Notes: generated by a model from the letters alone, not told the origin. Shown: positions 26,229 through 35,545, counted from the stretch's first letter. The stretch: 64,000 nucleotides of DNA from Streptomyces sp. TP-A0356 (GCF_001417775.1 NZ_BBZJ01000012.1:558001-622000), one strand, 5' to 3'. Program-made: numbers and translations.

Positions 26229-28790
26229 TCATTCCGTCGCGATGGCGCGCAGCACATCCAGGCGGCTCGCCCGCCGGGCCGGACGCAGCCCGGCGAGGGC
26301 ACCGGCCGCGAGGCCCACGAGCGCCACCACGGCCAGGCGCGCGGGCGGCACCGCGAAGGCGAAGGCGGTACCGGAAGCGCCGTCGGACGACTTGACCAGC
26401 ACCCAGCCGAGGAAGGCCCCCAGGACCAGCCCGCCCGTCGTGCCGAAGGCGGCGACGAGGACCGACTCCCAGCGGACCATGGCCCGCAGCTGGGAGCGGG
26501 TCTGCCCGACCGCCCTGAGCAGGCCCAGTTCACGGGTGCGCTCATGGATCGCCAGGGTGAGGGTGTTGGCGATGCCGAGCAGGGCGATGAGCACCGCGAG
26601 GGCGAGGAGCGCGTAGACGAGGGTGAGCATCATGTCGATCCCTCCCGCTGAGGACTTGGCGTACTCGTCGCGAGTCTGCACCGACGGATTCCCGTACTGT
26701 GCCGCGATCTTCCGCACCGCGGCCTTGCCCTCGGCCGTGCGGACGCCCGGCTTGAAGGAGACGGCGACGATCGTGTCGGAGTCCTGGGTGCGGTGCGGGG
26801 CCCAGGCGGCGCGGGTGATGACGTAGTCCCCGGCGAGTTCGGACCGGCCGTAGACCGCGCGGACCGTGAAGGGCTGCGTCGTGCCGTCGGTGAAGGTGAG
26901 ACGAGCGGTGGCGCCGACGGACAGGTGCTGCCGGTCGGCCTCCTTCTCGGTGATCGCGAGGCCGTCGGTGCCGAGGTGGTCGAGCGAGCCACGTAGCGTG
27001 CCGAGGTCGAAGACCTCGCCGAGGGTGACGGGGTCGGTGACGGTCAGCGCCCGTCCGCCGCCGTCGACCTTCGCCACTCCGCGGCCCAGTCCGACGGCGT
27101 GCGCGACGACGGGCTCCCGGGCGATCGCGGGGGCCAGCTTCGGACTCAGCCCGCTGCCGCCCGCGCCGAACGAGGGCGAGCTGACGGCGACATCACCGGC
27201 GAAGGACCGGGAGACGGTCTGGTCCATGGTGGCCTTGAGCGACGCGGCGAAGACCGTGAACAGCGAGACGACGGCGACGCCGATCATCAGGGCGCTCGCG
27301 GTGGCGGCGGTCCGCCTGGGGCTGCGCAGGGCATTGCGGCGGGCGAGGGCGCCGGTGACGCCACGCAGCCGGTCGAGGGGGGCGCCCAGGGCACGGACGG
27401 CCGTCGAGGAGGCCACCGGGCCGAGGACCACGAAGGCCGCGAGGGCGAGCACCGCCCCGAGGCCGGCGAGCCACAGGGAGGGGGTCACCAGGACCCCGGC
27501 CAGAGTGCTCGCGACGGCCGACGCGGCGAGCGAGCCACCCACGACCACGCGTGTGCGCGAGGCGCCCGACTGGTCGACGGCGGCCTCCCGCAACGCGGCC
27601 AGGGGTGCGGTGCGTCCGGCGCGTACCGCGGGCAGCAGGGCGGAGCCCAGACAGACCACGATGCCGACCGCGAGGGGCAGCAGCAGGGACAGCGCGCCGA
27701 TCACCAAGTCGCCCTCGGGGAAGGGGAATCCGACGGCCGGGAAGAGGGCCTGCAGTCCGGCGGCGATGCCGATGCCGCCCGCGAGGCCGGCGGCCGAGGC
27801 CGTGACGGCGACGACGCTCGCCTCGACGAGGGTCGCGACGGTGACCTGGCGGCGCGACGCGCCGAGGGCACGCAGCAGGGCGTTCTCACGGGTGCGCTGG
27901 GCGACGACGATCGCGAACGTGTTGTGGATGGAGAAGGTCGCCACGAGCAGCGCCACACCGGAGAACACGAGGAGGAAGGAGGTGAACAGGGACAGGAACT
28001 GGCTGGAGACCATGTCGGTGTTCTCCCGCGCCGACTCCTGGCCGGTGATGGCCTCGACTCCCCTGGGCAGCACCGGAGTCAGCGCGGAGACGAGCGCTTG
28101 GCGGCCGACCCCAGGACCCGCGCGCACCTGGATGCTCGCGGCCTGACCGGGCTCGGCGGTGAGGTACTTCCCGGCGTCGGTCTCGGTCATGCCGGTGAAG
28201 GTCACCTGCCCCATGCCGTCCGCACCGCCGAAGGTCGCGAGGCCGACGATGGTGACCTTGACGGGATCGGGCGTGCGCAGGGTCGTCGTGTCACCGAGGC
28301 GAAGGTGGCCCTTCTTGGCGGCGCCCCGGTTGACGACGACCTCGCCGCTCCTTGCCGGGGCCCGGCCCTCGGCGAGCCGGTACGGGTTCAGCTGCGGGTC
28401 GGTGATCCAGTTGCCCGCGAGGGTGGGAGGGCCCTGGCCGCCGACGGGCGTGCCGTCGGCGCCCAGGAGCTGACCCCTGCCCTGGATGCTGGGCGCCGCC
28501 GCGGCGACACCGGGAACCTTCTCGATCACGGGGACCAGCGAGGTGGCGACGGGCTGTCGCACGCCCTGGCTCTCACCGGGTGTGGTGATGGTGTCGGCGC
28601 TGCGCACGACGGCATCGGTCCCGGCCGTCGCGTCCCCGAACATGGCGCTGAAGCTCGCGCGCAGCGTGTCGCCCATGACGAGCGTGCCCGCGAGGAAGGA
28701 GACGCCGAGGAACACCGCGAGGAAGGTACCCGCGAAGCGCCGTTGGTGGGCGCGCAGCGAGGAGACGCTCAGACGCAGTGAGGCGTTCAC
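26229..28790 (-). CDS. ABC transporter permease with two FtsX domains
   Basis: 853 residues. Two repeats, each with extracellular domain and FtsX membrane part; about ten helices in all. The first helix (FAGTFLAVFLGVSFLAGTLVMGDTL) and C-terminal RTRELGLLRAVGQTRSQLRAMVRWE are typical of LolC/MacB-like permeases of Streptomyces. Its start overlaps the stop of the ATPase gene by four bases, so translation is coupled. Probably exports a lipid, peptide or antibiotic, or transmits force to surface enzymes; substrate unknown. Confidence 0.92.
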   Translation of the reverse strand: MNASLRLSVSSLRAHQRRFAGTFLAVFLGVSFLAGTLVMGDTLRASFSAMFGDATAGTDAVVRSADTITTPGESQGVRQPVATSLVPVIEKVPGVAAAAPSIQGRGQLLGADGTPVGGQGPPTLAGNWITDPQLNPYRLAEGRAPARSGEVVVNRGAAKKGHLRLGDTTTLRTPDPVKVTIVGLATFGGADGMGQVTFTGMTETDAGKYLTAEPGQAASIQVRAGPGVGRQALVSALTPVLPRGVEAITGQESARENTDMVSSQFLSLFTSFLLVFSGVALLVATFSIHNTFAIVVAQRTRENALLRALGASRRQVTVATLVEASVVAVTASAAGLAGGIGIAAGLQALFPAVGFPFPEGDLVIGALSLLLPLAVGIVVCLGSALLPAVRAGRTAPLAALREAAVDQSGASRTRVVVGGSLAASAVASTLAGVLVTPSLWLAGLGAVLALAAFVVLGPVASSTAVRALGAPLDRLRGVTGALARRNALRSPRRTAATASALMIGVAVVSLFTVFAASLKATMDQTVSRSFAGDVAVSSPSFGAGGSGLSPKLAPAIAREPVVAHAVGLGRGVAKVDGGGRALTVTDPVTLGEVFDLGTLRGSLDHLGTDGLAITEKEADRQHLSVGATARLTFTDGTTQPFTVRAVYGRSELAGDYVITRAAWAPHRTQDSDTIVAVSFKPGVRTAEGKAAVRKIAAQYGNPSVQTRDEYAKSSAGGIDMMLTLVYALLALAVLIALLGIANTLTLAIHERTRELGLLRAVGQTRSQLRAMVRWESVLVAAFGTTGGLVLGAFLGWVLVKSSDGASGTAFAFAVPPARLAVVALVGLAAGALAGLRPARRASRLDVLRAIATE

Positions 28791-29536
28791 GACCTCACCT
28801 CGAAGGCCTTCATCCGGTCGAGGACCCTTTCGGGCGTCGGCGATTCCATACGGTCCACCAGGCGCCCGTCGGCGAGGAAGACGACCTCGTCGGCGTGGGC
28901 GGCGGCGACCGGGTCGTGGGTGACCATGACGACGGCGCGTTCCATCTGGCGCACCGCGCGGCCGAGCAGGCCCAGCACCTCGTCACCGGAGCGGGAGTCG
29001 AGGTTGCCGGTGGGCTCGTCGGCGAAGACGACGTCGGGCCGACCGGCGAACGCCCGGGCCACGGCGACGCGTTGCTGCTGACCGCCGGAGAGTTCGGCCG
29101 GCCGGTGGTGGAGCCGGCCGCGCAGTCCGACGACGTCGACGAGGGCATCGATCCACTCCCGGTCGCCCCGGCCACCGGCCAGGTCGATGGGGAGCGTGAT
29201 GTTCTCCGCCACGGTGAGCGTCGGCACCAGGTTGAACGCCTGGAAGACGAAGCCGATCCGGTCGCGGCGCAGCAGGGTGAGGCGGCGGTCGTCGAGGGTG
29301 CTCAGCTCCGTGTCGCCGATGAAGGCGGAGCCGGAGGTGAGCGTGTCGAGGCCCGCCGCGCAGTGCATGAGGGTCGATTTGCCGGAACCCGAGGGCCCCA
29401 TGATCGCGGTGAAGCGGCCGGCCGGGAAGTCGACGCTCACCCCGTCCAGGGCCCGTACGGCGGTGTCGCCGCCGCCGTACACCTTGACGGCGTCGGCGAC
29501 CCCCGCTGCCGTCCTCGTCGCGGCGGCGATGCTCAT
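28787..29536 (-). CDS. ABC transporter ATP-binding protein, MacB/LolD type
   Basis: 249 residues. Walker A GPSGSGKST (47-55, Lys53), Q-loop VFQAFNLVP, signature LSGGQQQR, Walker B VVFADEPTGNLDS and switch His in VTHD. The EPTGNLDS motif marks the LolD/MacB branch that partners FtsX permeases. Middle gene of a three-gene operon: four-base overlaps on both sides (29533-29536 and 28787-28790). Confidence 0.95.
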   Translation of the reverse strand: MSIAAATRTAAGVADAVKVYGGGDTAVRALDGVSVDFPAGRFTAIMGPSGSGKSTLMHCAAGLDTLTSGSAFIGDTELSTLDDRRLTLLRRDRIGFVFQAFNLVPTLTVAENITLPIDLAGGRGDREWIDALVDVVGLRGRLHHRPAELSGGQQQRVAVARAFAGRPDVVFADEPTGNLDSRSGDEVLGLLGRAVRQMERAVVMVTHDPVAAAHADEVVFLADGRLVDRMESPTPERVLDRMKAFEVRS

Positions 29537-29823
29537 ACGGCACCGCCCTTGCCGCCCGTGCGGCCGAACCGTTCGTCCAGGACGGAGAGCCGACGCCAGT
29601 ACTCGTCCTCGTCCATCTCGCCGGAGGCGAAGCGACGACCGAGCACGTCGATGGGCGAGTCGCCCGTCGGACGGGCGTCCACACCGTGCCAGGGCGCGCC
29701 GCGTCGGCGCCAGGCGGTGCGGCGCAGAACGGTGACGGCGCCGAACACGACGGCCGCCCAGAACAGGGGGAAGAACAGGATCCACGGACCGGGACCGCCG
29801 TCCCAGTGGGCCAGCGTCTGCAT
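29533..29823 (-). CDS. Small membrane protein with SHOCT domain
   Basis: 96 residues: one hydrophobic helix (WILFFPLFWAAVVFGAVTVL, about 14-33) and a C-terminal SHOCT motif (SPIDVLGRRFASGEMDEDEYWRRLSVL). First gene of the operon with the ABC ATPase and FtsX permease, overlapping the ATPase start by four bases. Its role in transport is unknown; this gene order suggests a helper or sensor. Confidence 0.85.
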   Translation of the reverse strand: MQTLAHWDGGPGPWILFFPLFWAAVVFGAVTVLRRTAWRRRGAPWHGVDARPTGDSPIDVLGRRFASGEMDEDEYWRRLSVLDERFGRTGGKGGAV

Positions 29824-29939
29824 CTCGGGTCATCTCCTCGGTGGGGTGTGCGGTGATGTCTCGAGAGTCGCGCCGCGAGGGGGTCCGGGTCGTCGTACGG
29901 GCAGCGGCAGTGCGGGTACCTCTCCGGGAGTAGGCGGGC

Positions 29940-30200
29940 GGCCGACGGCTGCTCCCCGGAGAGCTCGACGTGTCCGCCGCCCGGGCCGAGCCGACCGCGT
30001 TCCGCGAGCAGGGCGGTGGCGGCGTGCTGCAGTGGACGCCGTACGGGCTGGGCCGTCGTGCCGCCGATCTGCCGGCACTGTCCGGGAGACGGGCGTGCAC
30101 GTGGTGGCCGCGACGGGCTTGCACCAGGCCCTGCACCACGACGGCGGCGCGCTCGCCCGGCTGCGCGGCCGGCTCGCCGACGCCTCCGTCTCCGAACAAG
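29940..30200 (+). pseudogene. Phosphotriesterase-family hydrolase fragment, frameshifted
   Basis: One plus-strand frame reads EQGGGGVLQWTPYGLGRRAADLPAL (in part), then after about 30085 the next frame continues RETGVHVVAATGLHQALHHD and GALARLRGRLAD. Joined, they match an internal stretch of the phosphotriesterase-like family (VEWTPYGLGRR...TGVHVVAATGLH). A single-base shift separates the two, and the rest of the gene, with most metal ligands, is gone. It fills the 490-bp gap between the SHOCT gene and the ROK gene; the rest of the gap shows nothing. Confidence 0.7.
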
Positions 30201-30313
30201 CCGCAGCGGCAGGTTGGGCGGCTCGGCGCAGGGGGGCGCAGCGTGCCGCTGGCGGCGGAGGGGCATCGGTTCCGGTGATGCGCCGCATGCGCACCGGACG
30301 GCCACGAGGACCG

Positions 30314-31552
30314 TCAGGCGAGCGCCGCCAGTGGGTCGTCCAGTACGGGCTGCCAGGCCAGTTCCGCGGCTCCCACCAGGCTGTTGTGGTCCAGCGTGCA
30401 GGGCAGGATGGGGACGCCGCCGCTACGGCCCCACAGGCTGCGGTCGGCGACCACGGCACGCAGCCGCTCGGGGTCGGCGTCGAGCAGGGTGCGGTGCAGG
30501 CCGCCGAGGATGATGCGGTCCGGGTTGAGGATGTTGACCAGTCCGGCGAGGCCTAGACCCAGCCGGTCGATCAGTACCTCGACGGCGGTGCGGACGACCG
30601 GGTCGGTCCGGTGGAGCGTGCGGACGAGGTCGTCCGCCTGCTGGAGCTGGGAGACCTCGGGCCCCGCCTCGCGGCCGGCTTCCTCCAGAAGGGCCAGCGG
30701 GTCCGCCTCCACGTCGAGACAGCCGCGGCTGCCGCAGTGGCAGGGACGGCCCTCGGGGTTGACGGTGAGGTGCCCCACCTCAAGGGCGAGCCCCGAACTG
30801 CCGGTGTGCAGGCGCCCGTCCAGCACCAGCGCGCCGCCCACGCCCCGGTGCCCGGTGGCCACACACAGCAGGTCCCGGGAGCCCCGGCCCGCGCCGTGCC
30901 GGTGCTCGGCGAGGGCGGCCAGATTGATGTCGTTGGCGGCGAAGGCGGGCCCGGTGATGCCCGCGGCGCACACGCGCTCGGCGAAGATCTCCCGCACGGG
31001 CGCCCCCACGGGCCAGGCCAGATGCAGCGGGTTGAGCGCGAGACCCTCTGGCTCGGCGACCGCCGACGGCACGGCGAGCCCGGCGCCCACACACCGCCGC
31101 CCGGTCTCGCGCAGCAGCTCGGCGCCCGCTTCCACCACCGAACCAAGCACCTTGGCGGGGTCGGCGTCCACGGTCTCGCAGCCCGGCGCGGTGGCGACGA
31201 TCCTGCCCCCGAGCCCGACTAGCGCGGCCCGGAAGCCGTCCGCGTGTACCTGGGCCGCGAGCGCCACGGGCCCGTCCTCGGCGACCTCCAGCCGGTGCGA
31301 GGGCCGGCCCTGCGCACCGGCGGCGGCACCCGGGTGCGCGTCCACCCGGATCAGGCCGAGCGCCTCCAGCTCGGCGGCCACCGCTCCTGCGGTCGCCCGG
31401 GTGACGCCCAGCTCGGCGGTGAGCACGGCACGCGTCGGCGCACGCCCGGTGTGCACCAGCTCCAAGGCGGGTCCGAGTGCGCCGCGCCCACGGTCCAGCC
31501 GCGTCCGTGTGTTCCCTTCCCCTGCCGCTTTGGGGCCCGCCTTGCCGTTCAT
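30314..31552 (-). CDS. ROK-family transcriptional regulator
   Basis: 412 residues. N-terminal winged helix (TRAVLTAELGVTRATAGAVAAELEALGLI, about 39-67) and a ROK sugar-kinase-like domain with the zinc motif CHCGSRGCLDVEAD and a LEVGHLTV stretch before it. The N-terminal DNA-binding part makes it a NagC/XylR-type repressor rather than a kinase. Its start overlaps the AlkB stop by four bases, so AlkB and ROK share a transcript. Confidence 0.88.
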   Translation of the reverse strand: MNGKAGPKAAGEGNTRTRLDRGRGALGPALELVHTGRAPTRAVLTAELGVTRATAGAVAAELEALGLIRVDAHPGAAAGAQGRPSHRLEVAEDGPVALAAQVHADGFRAALVGLGGRIVATAPGCETVDADPAKVLGSVVEAGAELLRETGRRCVGAGLAVPSAVAEPEGLALNPLHLAWPVGAPVREIFAERVCAAGITGPAFAANDINLAALAEHRHGAGRGSRDLLCVATGHRGVGGALVLDGRLHTGSSGLALEVGHLTVNPEGRPCHCGSRGCLDVEADPLALLEEAGREAGPEVSQLQQADDLVRTLHRTDPVVRTAVEVLIDRLGLGLAGLVNILNPDRIILGGLHRTLLDADPERLRAVVADRSLWGRSGGVPILPCTLDHNSLVGAAELAWQPVLDDPLAALA

Positions 31553-32238
31553 GAGGGTGAGTCTCCCATGATCCGCTCCACGGCCGGCGGGAAGCCGCTG
31601 ACCCGCAGCGTGATGTTCAGCCGCCCCGTCAGCCCCAGCGCGGGCGGTGCCGTCCCCGGATGCACCCGCGGCACCCCGTGATAGGCGAGCCGCGCCGGGC
31701 CACCGAAGACGAACAGGTCCCCGCTGCGCAGTTCGACGTCCGTGTACGGGCGCGCCCGGGTCTCCCTGTTGCCGAAGCGGAAGACGCAGGAGTCACCGAG
31801 GCTCAGCGACACCACGGGGGCGTCGGACTGCTCGTCGCTGTCGCGGTGCATGCCCATGCGGGCGCCCGCGTCGTAGAAGTTGATCAGGGCGATGTCGTAC
31901 GGCTCCGGCGGCAGGGCCCGCGGGCCGAGAGCGGCCTCGACCGCCTCGCGGCCCAGCCCGGCGAGCCAGTCCGGCATCGGCTTGACGGGGGCGCCGTCGC
32001 CGTCGACGACCGTGAGGGCGTACCCGTACGGGTACCAGTGGTGGCCGAGGCACACCTGCCGGGAGGTCATCGTGCCGCCGCCGGGAGTGTGCACGGTCCG
32101 CAGACCGGCGGGCGGCCTGGCCCATTCCCGGCAGGCCTCCAGCAGCCGCCTCTGGCGGCCCGCGTCCAGCCAGTCCGGCACATGGACCGCGCCGGGTGCC
32201 ACCTCCCTGCGGCATCGCGGGAACAGCTCGGCGTCCAT
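31549..32238 (-). CDS. alkB: AlkB-type 2-oxoglutarate/Fe(II) dioxygenase
   Basis: 229 residues. Iron ligands are His and Asp of MGMHRDSDE and His of LAYHGVPR; the 2-oxoglutarate-binding Arg lies in GRLNITLR. FGGPARLAYHG and SLGDSCVFRFG fit AlkB DNA/RNA repair demethylases. It oxidatively removes 1-methyladenine and 3-methylcytosine in the family. Overlaps the ROK gene by four bases. Confidence 0.9.
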   Translation of the reverse strand: MDAELFPRCRREVAPGAVHVPDWLDAGRQRRLLEACREWARPPAGLRTVHTPGGGTMTSRQVCLGHHWYPYGYALTVVDGDGAPVKPMPDWLAGLGREAVEAALGPRALPPEPYDIALINFYDAGARMGMHRDSDEQSDAPVVSLSLGDSCVFRFGNRETRARPYTDVELRSGDLFVFGGPARLAYHGVPRVHPGTAPPALGLTGRLNITLRVSGFPPAVERIMGDSPS

Positions 32239-32317
32239 GGCCCCATCATCACGTATCCGGCCCGGTCCGCGGGCCCGCGCGCAACGGCCCGGGACGGGGG
32301 CTGAGCTGCGGCTCGGC

Positions 32318-32323
32318 TAGCCT
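32318..32323 (+). promoter_or_regulatory. Putative -10 element of rlmG
   Basis: TAGCCT lies nine bases before ATG 32333, with no ribosome site between, so the mRNA would have at most a few leader bases. Confidence 0.4.
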
Positions 32324-32332
32324 GGACGCACG

Positions 32333-33475
32333 ATGAACGACCGTTTGACCACGCCCTGGGGCGAGTACGCGCTGACCCGCTTCCCCGAGGATCCCCGCGA
32401 CCGGCTGCGCGCCTGGGACGCGTCCGACGCGTATCTGCTGCGGCACCTCGCGGCGAGCGGCACTCCGCTGAGCGGCGCGGTCGTGGTCGTCGGTGACCGG
32501 TGGGGCGCGCTGACCACGGCGCTCGCGGCGCACCGCCCGACGCAGATCACCGACTCGTTCCTGGCCCGCGAGGCGGCCCGGGCGAATCTCGTACGCAACG
32601 GCGTCGACGCGGATGCCGTCCGGCTCCTGACCACTCAGGACGACCCGCCGTCCCGCATCGACGTCCTCCTCGTCCGGGTGCCCAAGAGCCTTGCGCTGCT
32701 GGAGGATCAGCTGCACCGGCTGGCGCCCGGTGTGCACGAGGGGACGGTGGTGGTCGGCACGGGAATGGTCAAGGAGATCCACACCTCGACGCTGAAGCTG
32801 TTCGAGCGGGTCCTCGGCCCGACCCGCACCTCGCTCGCCGAGCAGAAGGCCCGGCTCGTCTTCTGCACCCCCGACCCCGGGCTCGAACGGGGCGCCAACC
32901 CGTGGCCGTACCGCTATCGACTCCCGGATGACATCGGTCCGTTGTCCGGCCGGACCGTCACCAACCACGCGGGGGTCTTCTGTGCCGACCGTCTCGACAT
33001 CGGGACCCGGTTCCTCCTTCGGCACCTGCCGCGCGGCCGGGGCGCCGAGCGGGTCGTGGACCTGGGCTGCGGCAACGGGGTGGTCGGTCTGGCGGCCGCG
33101 CTGGCCAACCCCGAGGCCGAGGTGCTGTTCGTCGACGAGTCGTACCAGGCGGTCGCCTCGGCCGAGGCGACGTACCGGGACAACGCGAAGGGGACGGCGG
33201 AGTTCCGGGTCGGCGACGGCCTCTCCGGAGTGCCAGCGGCCAGCGTCGACCTCGTCCTCAACAACCCGCCGTTCCACTCCCACCAGGCGACGACGGACGC
33301 GACCGCCCGGCGCATGTTCGACGGGGCGCGGCGCGCCCTGCGGCCGGGGGGCGAGCTGTGGGTGATCGGCAATCGTCACCTGGGCTACCACGTGAAGTTG
33401 CGACGCATGTTCGGCAACAGCGAAGTCGTGGCGAGCGACCCGAAGTTCGTGATCCTGAAGGCCGTCAAGAAGTGA
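32333..33475 (+). CDS. rlmG: 23S rRNA (guanine-N2) methyltransferase RlmG-like
   Basis: 380 residues with a duplicated methyltransferase fold: a degenerate N-terminal half (about 1-190) and an active C-terminal Rossmann half with VVDLGCGNGVVG (SAM site) and NNPPFH (catalytic N-methyltransferase motif). This layout is that of RlmG/RsmC, which methylate guanine N2 in ribosomal RNA. Divergent from alkB with 94 bp between starts. Confidence 0.88.
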   Translation: MNDRLTTPWGEYALTRFPEDPRDRLRAWDASDAYLLRHLAASGTPLSGAVVVVGDRWGALTTALAAHRPTQITDSFLAREAARANLVRNGVDADAVRLLTTQDDPPSRIDVLLVRVPKSLALLEDQLHRLAPGVHEGTVVVGTGMVKEIHTSTLKLFERVLGPTRTSLAEQKARLVFCTPDPGLERGANPWPYRYRLPDDIGPLSGRTVTNHAGVFCADRLDIGTRFLLRHLPRGRGAERVVDLGCGNGVVGLAAALANPEAEVLFVDESYQAVASAEATYRDNAKGTAEFRVGDGLSGVPAASVDLVLNNPPFHSHQATTDATARRMFDGARRALRPGGELWVIGNRHLGYHVKLRRMFGNSEVVASDPKFVILKAVKK

Positions 33476-33487
33476 TCCCGAAGGCCG

Positions 33488-33668
33488 TCAGGAAGCTGCG
33501 GATCCCATGGTGCCCCGCACGGCGCGTGGCGACTGCCACAGCCGCGGAAGCATGAAGACGTCCGTGCGGCTCGCCACGCCGTGCACACCGACGCCGATGT
33601 TCACGACGACGGGCGGTTCACCGAGGTGGATCTCCGTCTCCCGGGCGGTGGGAAGCCACCAGCGGCGC
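33488..33668 (-). pseudogene. Coding-like fragment of unknown family
   Basis: Directly after the aldolase stop the minus strand reads ETEIHLGEPPVVVNIGVG, then VHGVASRTDVFMLPRLWQ, to a stop at 33488. Third positions are nearly all G/C and the residue pattern is protein-like, but no start codon precedes it in a plausible place; upstream the frame is only the shadow of the aldolase gene. It looks like a 5'-truncated gene. Family not recognised. Confidence 0.4.
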
Positions 33669-34547
33669 CTACGGTGACTCGGGCGCCGACGTACCACCGT
33701 TCCGCAGCACGGTGACCAGACGGGCCACGGTGCGGGCCATCGCCTCCCTTCCGACGGCGAGGTACTTGCGCGAGTCGACGGCCTCGGGGTGCTGCGCGAG
33801 GAACTCCCGGATCGCACCGGTCATCGCGGCGTTCAGGGCGGTCCCGATGTTGACCTTCGCGATGCCGCCCGCCACGGCCGCCGTCAGCTCGTCGTCCGGC
33901 AGTCCCGAGGAGCCGTGCAGCACGAGCGGCACGTCGAGCGCGGCGGTCAGCCGCTTCAGCAGGCCGTGGTCGAGGGCGGCGGTGCGCGTGGTCATCGCAT
34001 GGGTGCTGCCGATGGCGACCGCCAGGGCGTCGACTCCCGTATCGGCCACGAAGGCGGCGGCCTCACTCGGGTCGGTCCGGGCGCCGGGGGTGTGCGGGTC
34101 GGGCGGCGGTTCGCCGTTCTTGCCGCCGATCTGCCCCAACTCCGCCTCGACCCAGAGCCCGTGGGCGTGCGCCCAGTCGGCGGCGGCACGGGTGGCGGCG
34201 AGGTTCTCCTCGTAGGGCCGTCGGGCCGCGTCGTACATGACGGAGCTGAACCCGGCGCCGGGCGCCTGGCGGAGCAGGTCGTCGCTCTGGACGTGGTCGA
34301 GATGGAGGGCGACGGGCACGGCGGCGCGTTGGGCGGCCGCGGCGGCGGCACGAGCGAGCGGGAGCAGGCGTCCGTAGCGGAACTTGACGGCGTTCTCGCT
34401 GACTTGGAGCACGACCGGCGCGCCGACGGTCTCCGCGCCCGCGATCACGGCCTCGACGTGCTCCAGGGTGATGACGTTGAACGCGGCGACGGCTCCGCGC
34501 GACGCGGCGGCGGCGGCGATCAGCTCACCGGTGGCTGTGAGGGGCAC
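33669..34547 (-). CDS. Class II (zinc) fructose/tagatose-bisphosphate aldolase
   Basis: 292 residues. Zinc and catalytic residues in HLDHVQ (His82, Asp84, His85) and later HGSSGLPDDEL and KVNIGTALN phosphate-binding motifs are those of GatY/KbaY/FbaA. The ketose 1,6-bisphosphate is cleaved to dihydroxyacetone phosphate and glyceraldehyde 3-phosphate. Pairing with a SIS isomerase suggests a tagatose- or amino-sugar pathway rather than central glycolysis. 12 bp separate it from the SIS gene. Confidence 0.85.
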   Translation of the reverse strand: MPLTATGELIAAAAASRGAVAAFNVITLEHVEAVIAGAETVGAPVVLQVSENAVKFRYGRLLPLARAAAAAAQRAAVPVALHLDHVQSDDLLRQAPGAGFSSVMYDAARRPYEENLAATRAAADWAHAHGLWVEAELGQIGGKNGEPPPDPHTPGARTDPSEAAAFVADTGVDALAVAIGSTHAMTTRTAALDHGLLKRLTAALDVPLVLHGSSGLPDDELTAAVAGGIAKVNIGTALNAAMTGAIREFLAQHPEAVDSRKYLAVGREAMARTVARLVTVLRNGGTSAPESP

Positions 34548-34559
34548 GACTCCTCCTTC

Positions 34560-35462
34560 TCACCGGTCGCCCGGATCGCCGGCGGGGGTGAGGACCACCG
34601 AGCGGGTCAGATGGCGCGGCCGGTCGGGGTCGAGCCCGCGCGCGGCGGCCACGGCGACGGCGAGCCGCTGGACCCGGACGAGTTCGGCGAGCGGGTCGAG
34701 GGCGCCTGCCACCCACAGCCCTCCGGTCTGCGCCACCTGCCGGGCGAGGCCCTCGGGTGCCTCACCGAGCATCCAGGTGGCGGTTCCTCGGGTGGTGATG
34801 CTGATGGGGCCGTGCCGGTACTCCATCGCCGGGTAGGCCTCCGTCCATGCCAGCGAGGCCTCGCGCATCTTCAGCCCGGCCTCGTTGGCGAGCCCGACGG
34901 TCCAGCCGCGGCCGAGGAAGGTGAACTGCGCGCAGTCGACGAGCCCGTCGGGCAGCGGTGAGTTGAGCGCGGCGCGTGCGTCGGAGACCACGGCGTCCCG
35001 GTGCAGACCGAGGTGGGCACGGAGCAGGGTGAGCGCGGTGGTCGCGAACCGGGTCTGGACGACGGACCGTTCGTCGGCGAAGCCGAGGACGACCACCTCG
35101 TCGGCACAATGCATCACGGGCGTGTGCGGGTCGGCGGTGATGGCGGTGGTCCGGGTCCGCCCCCGCAGCCGGTCGAGGAGGTCGAGAACCTCGGTGGTGG
35201 TACCTGACCGGGTGAGGGCGACGACCCGGTCGTACGGGCGCCCGTAAGGGAACTCGGAGGCGGCGAAGGCGTCCGTCTCGCCCTGCCCGCAGCCTTCGCG
35301 CAGCGCTGCGGCGGACTGCGCCATGAAGAACGAGGTCCCGCATCCCACGATGGCGACCCGCTCGCCCGCCGCGGGAAGCGCCCCCTTGTGCGCACCGGCG
35401 TCCGCGGCCGCGCGGGTCCAGCATTCCGGCTGACTGTTCAGTTCGTCCTCGACGTGCGTCAT
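34560..35462 (-). CDS. SIS-domain sugar-phosphate isomerase/deaminase, AgaS-like
   Basis: 300 residues with two SIS domains. VAIVGCGTSFFMAQSAA and LTRSGTTTEVLD bind the sugar phosphate; TFLGRGWTVGLANEAGLKMREASLAWTEAYPAMEYRHGP (quoted in part: LGRGWTVGLANEAGLKMREA) is typical of AgaS/GlmS-isomerase relatives. It likely converts an amino-sugar phosphate to a ketose phosphate that feeds the aldolase next door. ATG 35462 is chosen for GGGAGGGCAGGGC directly upstream. Confidence 0.85.
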   Translation of the reverse strand: MTHVEDELNSQPECWTRAAADAGAHKGALPAAGERVAIVGCGTSFFMAQSAAALREGCGQGETDAFAASEFPYGRPYDRVVALTRSGTTTEVLDLLDRLRGRTRTTAITADPHTPVMHCADEVVVLGFADERSVVQTRFATTALTLLRAHLGLHRDAVVSDARAALNSPLPDGLVDCAQFTFLGRGWTVGLANEAGLKMREASLAWTEAYPAMEYRHGPISITTRGTATWMLGEAPEGLARQVAQTGGLWVAGALDPLAELVRVQRLAVAVAAARGLDPDRPRHLTRSVVLTPAGDPGDR

Positions 35463-35525
35463 GCCCTGCCCTCCCGCTGTGCGCATGACTCCGTCATGCG
35501 TGTTCTTGCACGATATAGCGAGCTT

Positions 35526-35545
35526 TCAAGCACAATCAAGCACAG
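35526..35545. promoter_or_regulatory. Direct-repeat operator candidate
   Basis: TCAAGCACAA (35526-35535) is followed directly by TCAAGCACAG (35536-35545) in the 135-bp divergent region between the SIS and DeoR genes. TGTTCTTGCA at 35501 is a poorer inverted copy. DeoR-family proteins bind direct repeats. Confidence 0.5.
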
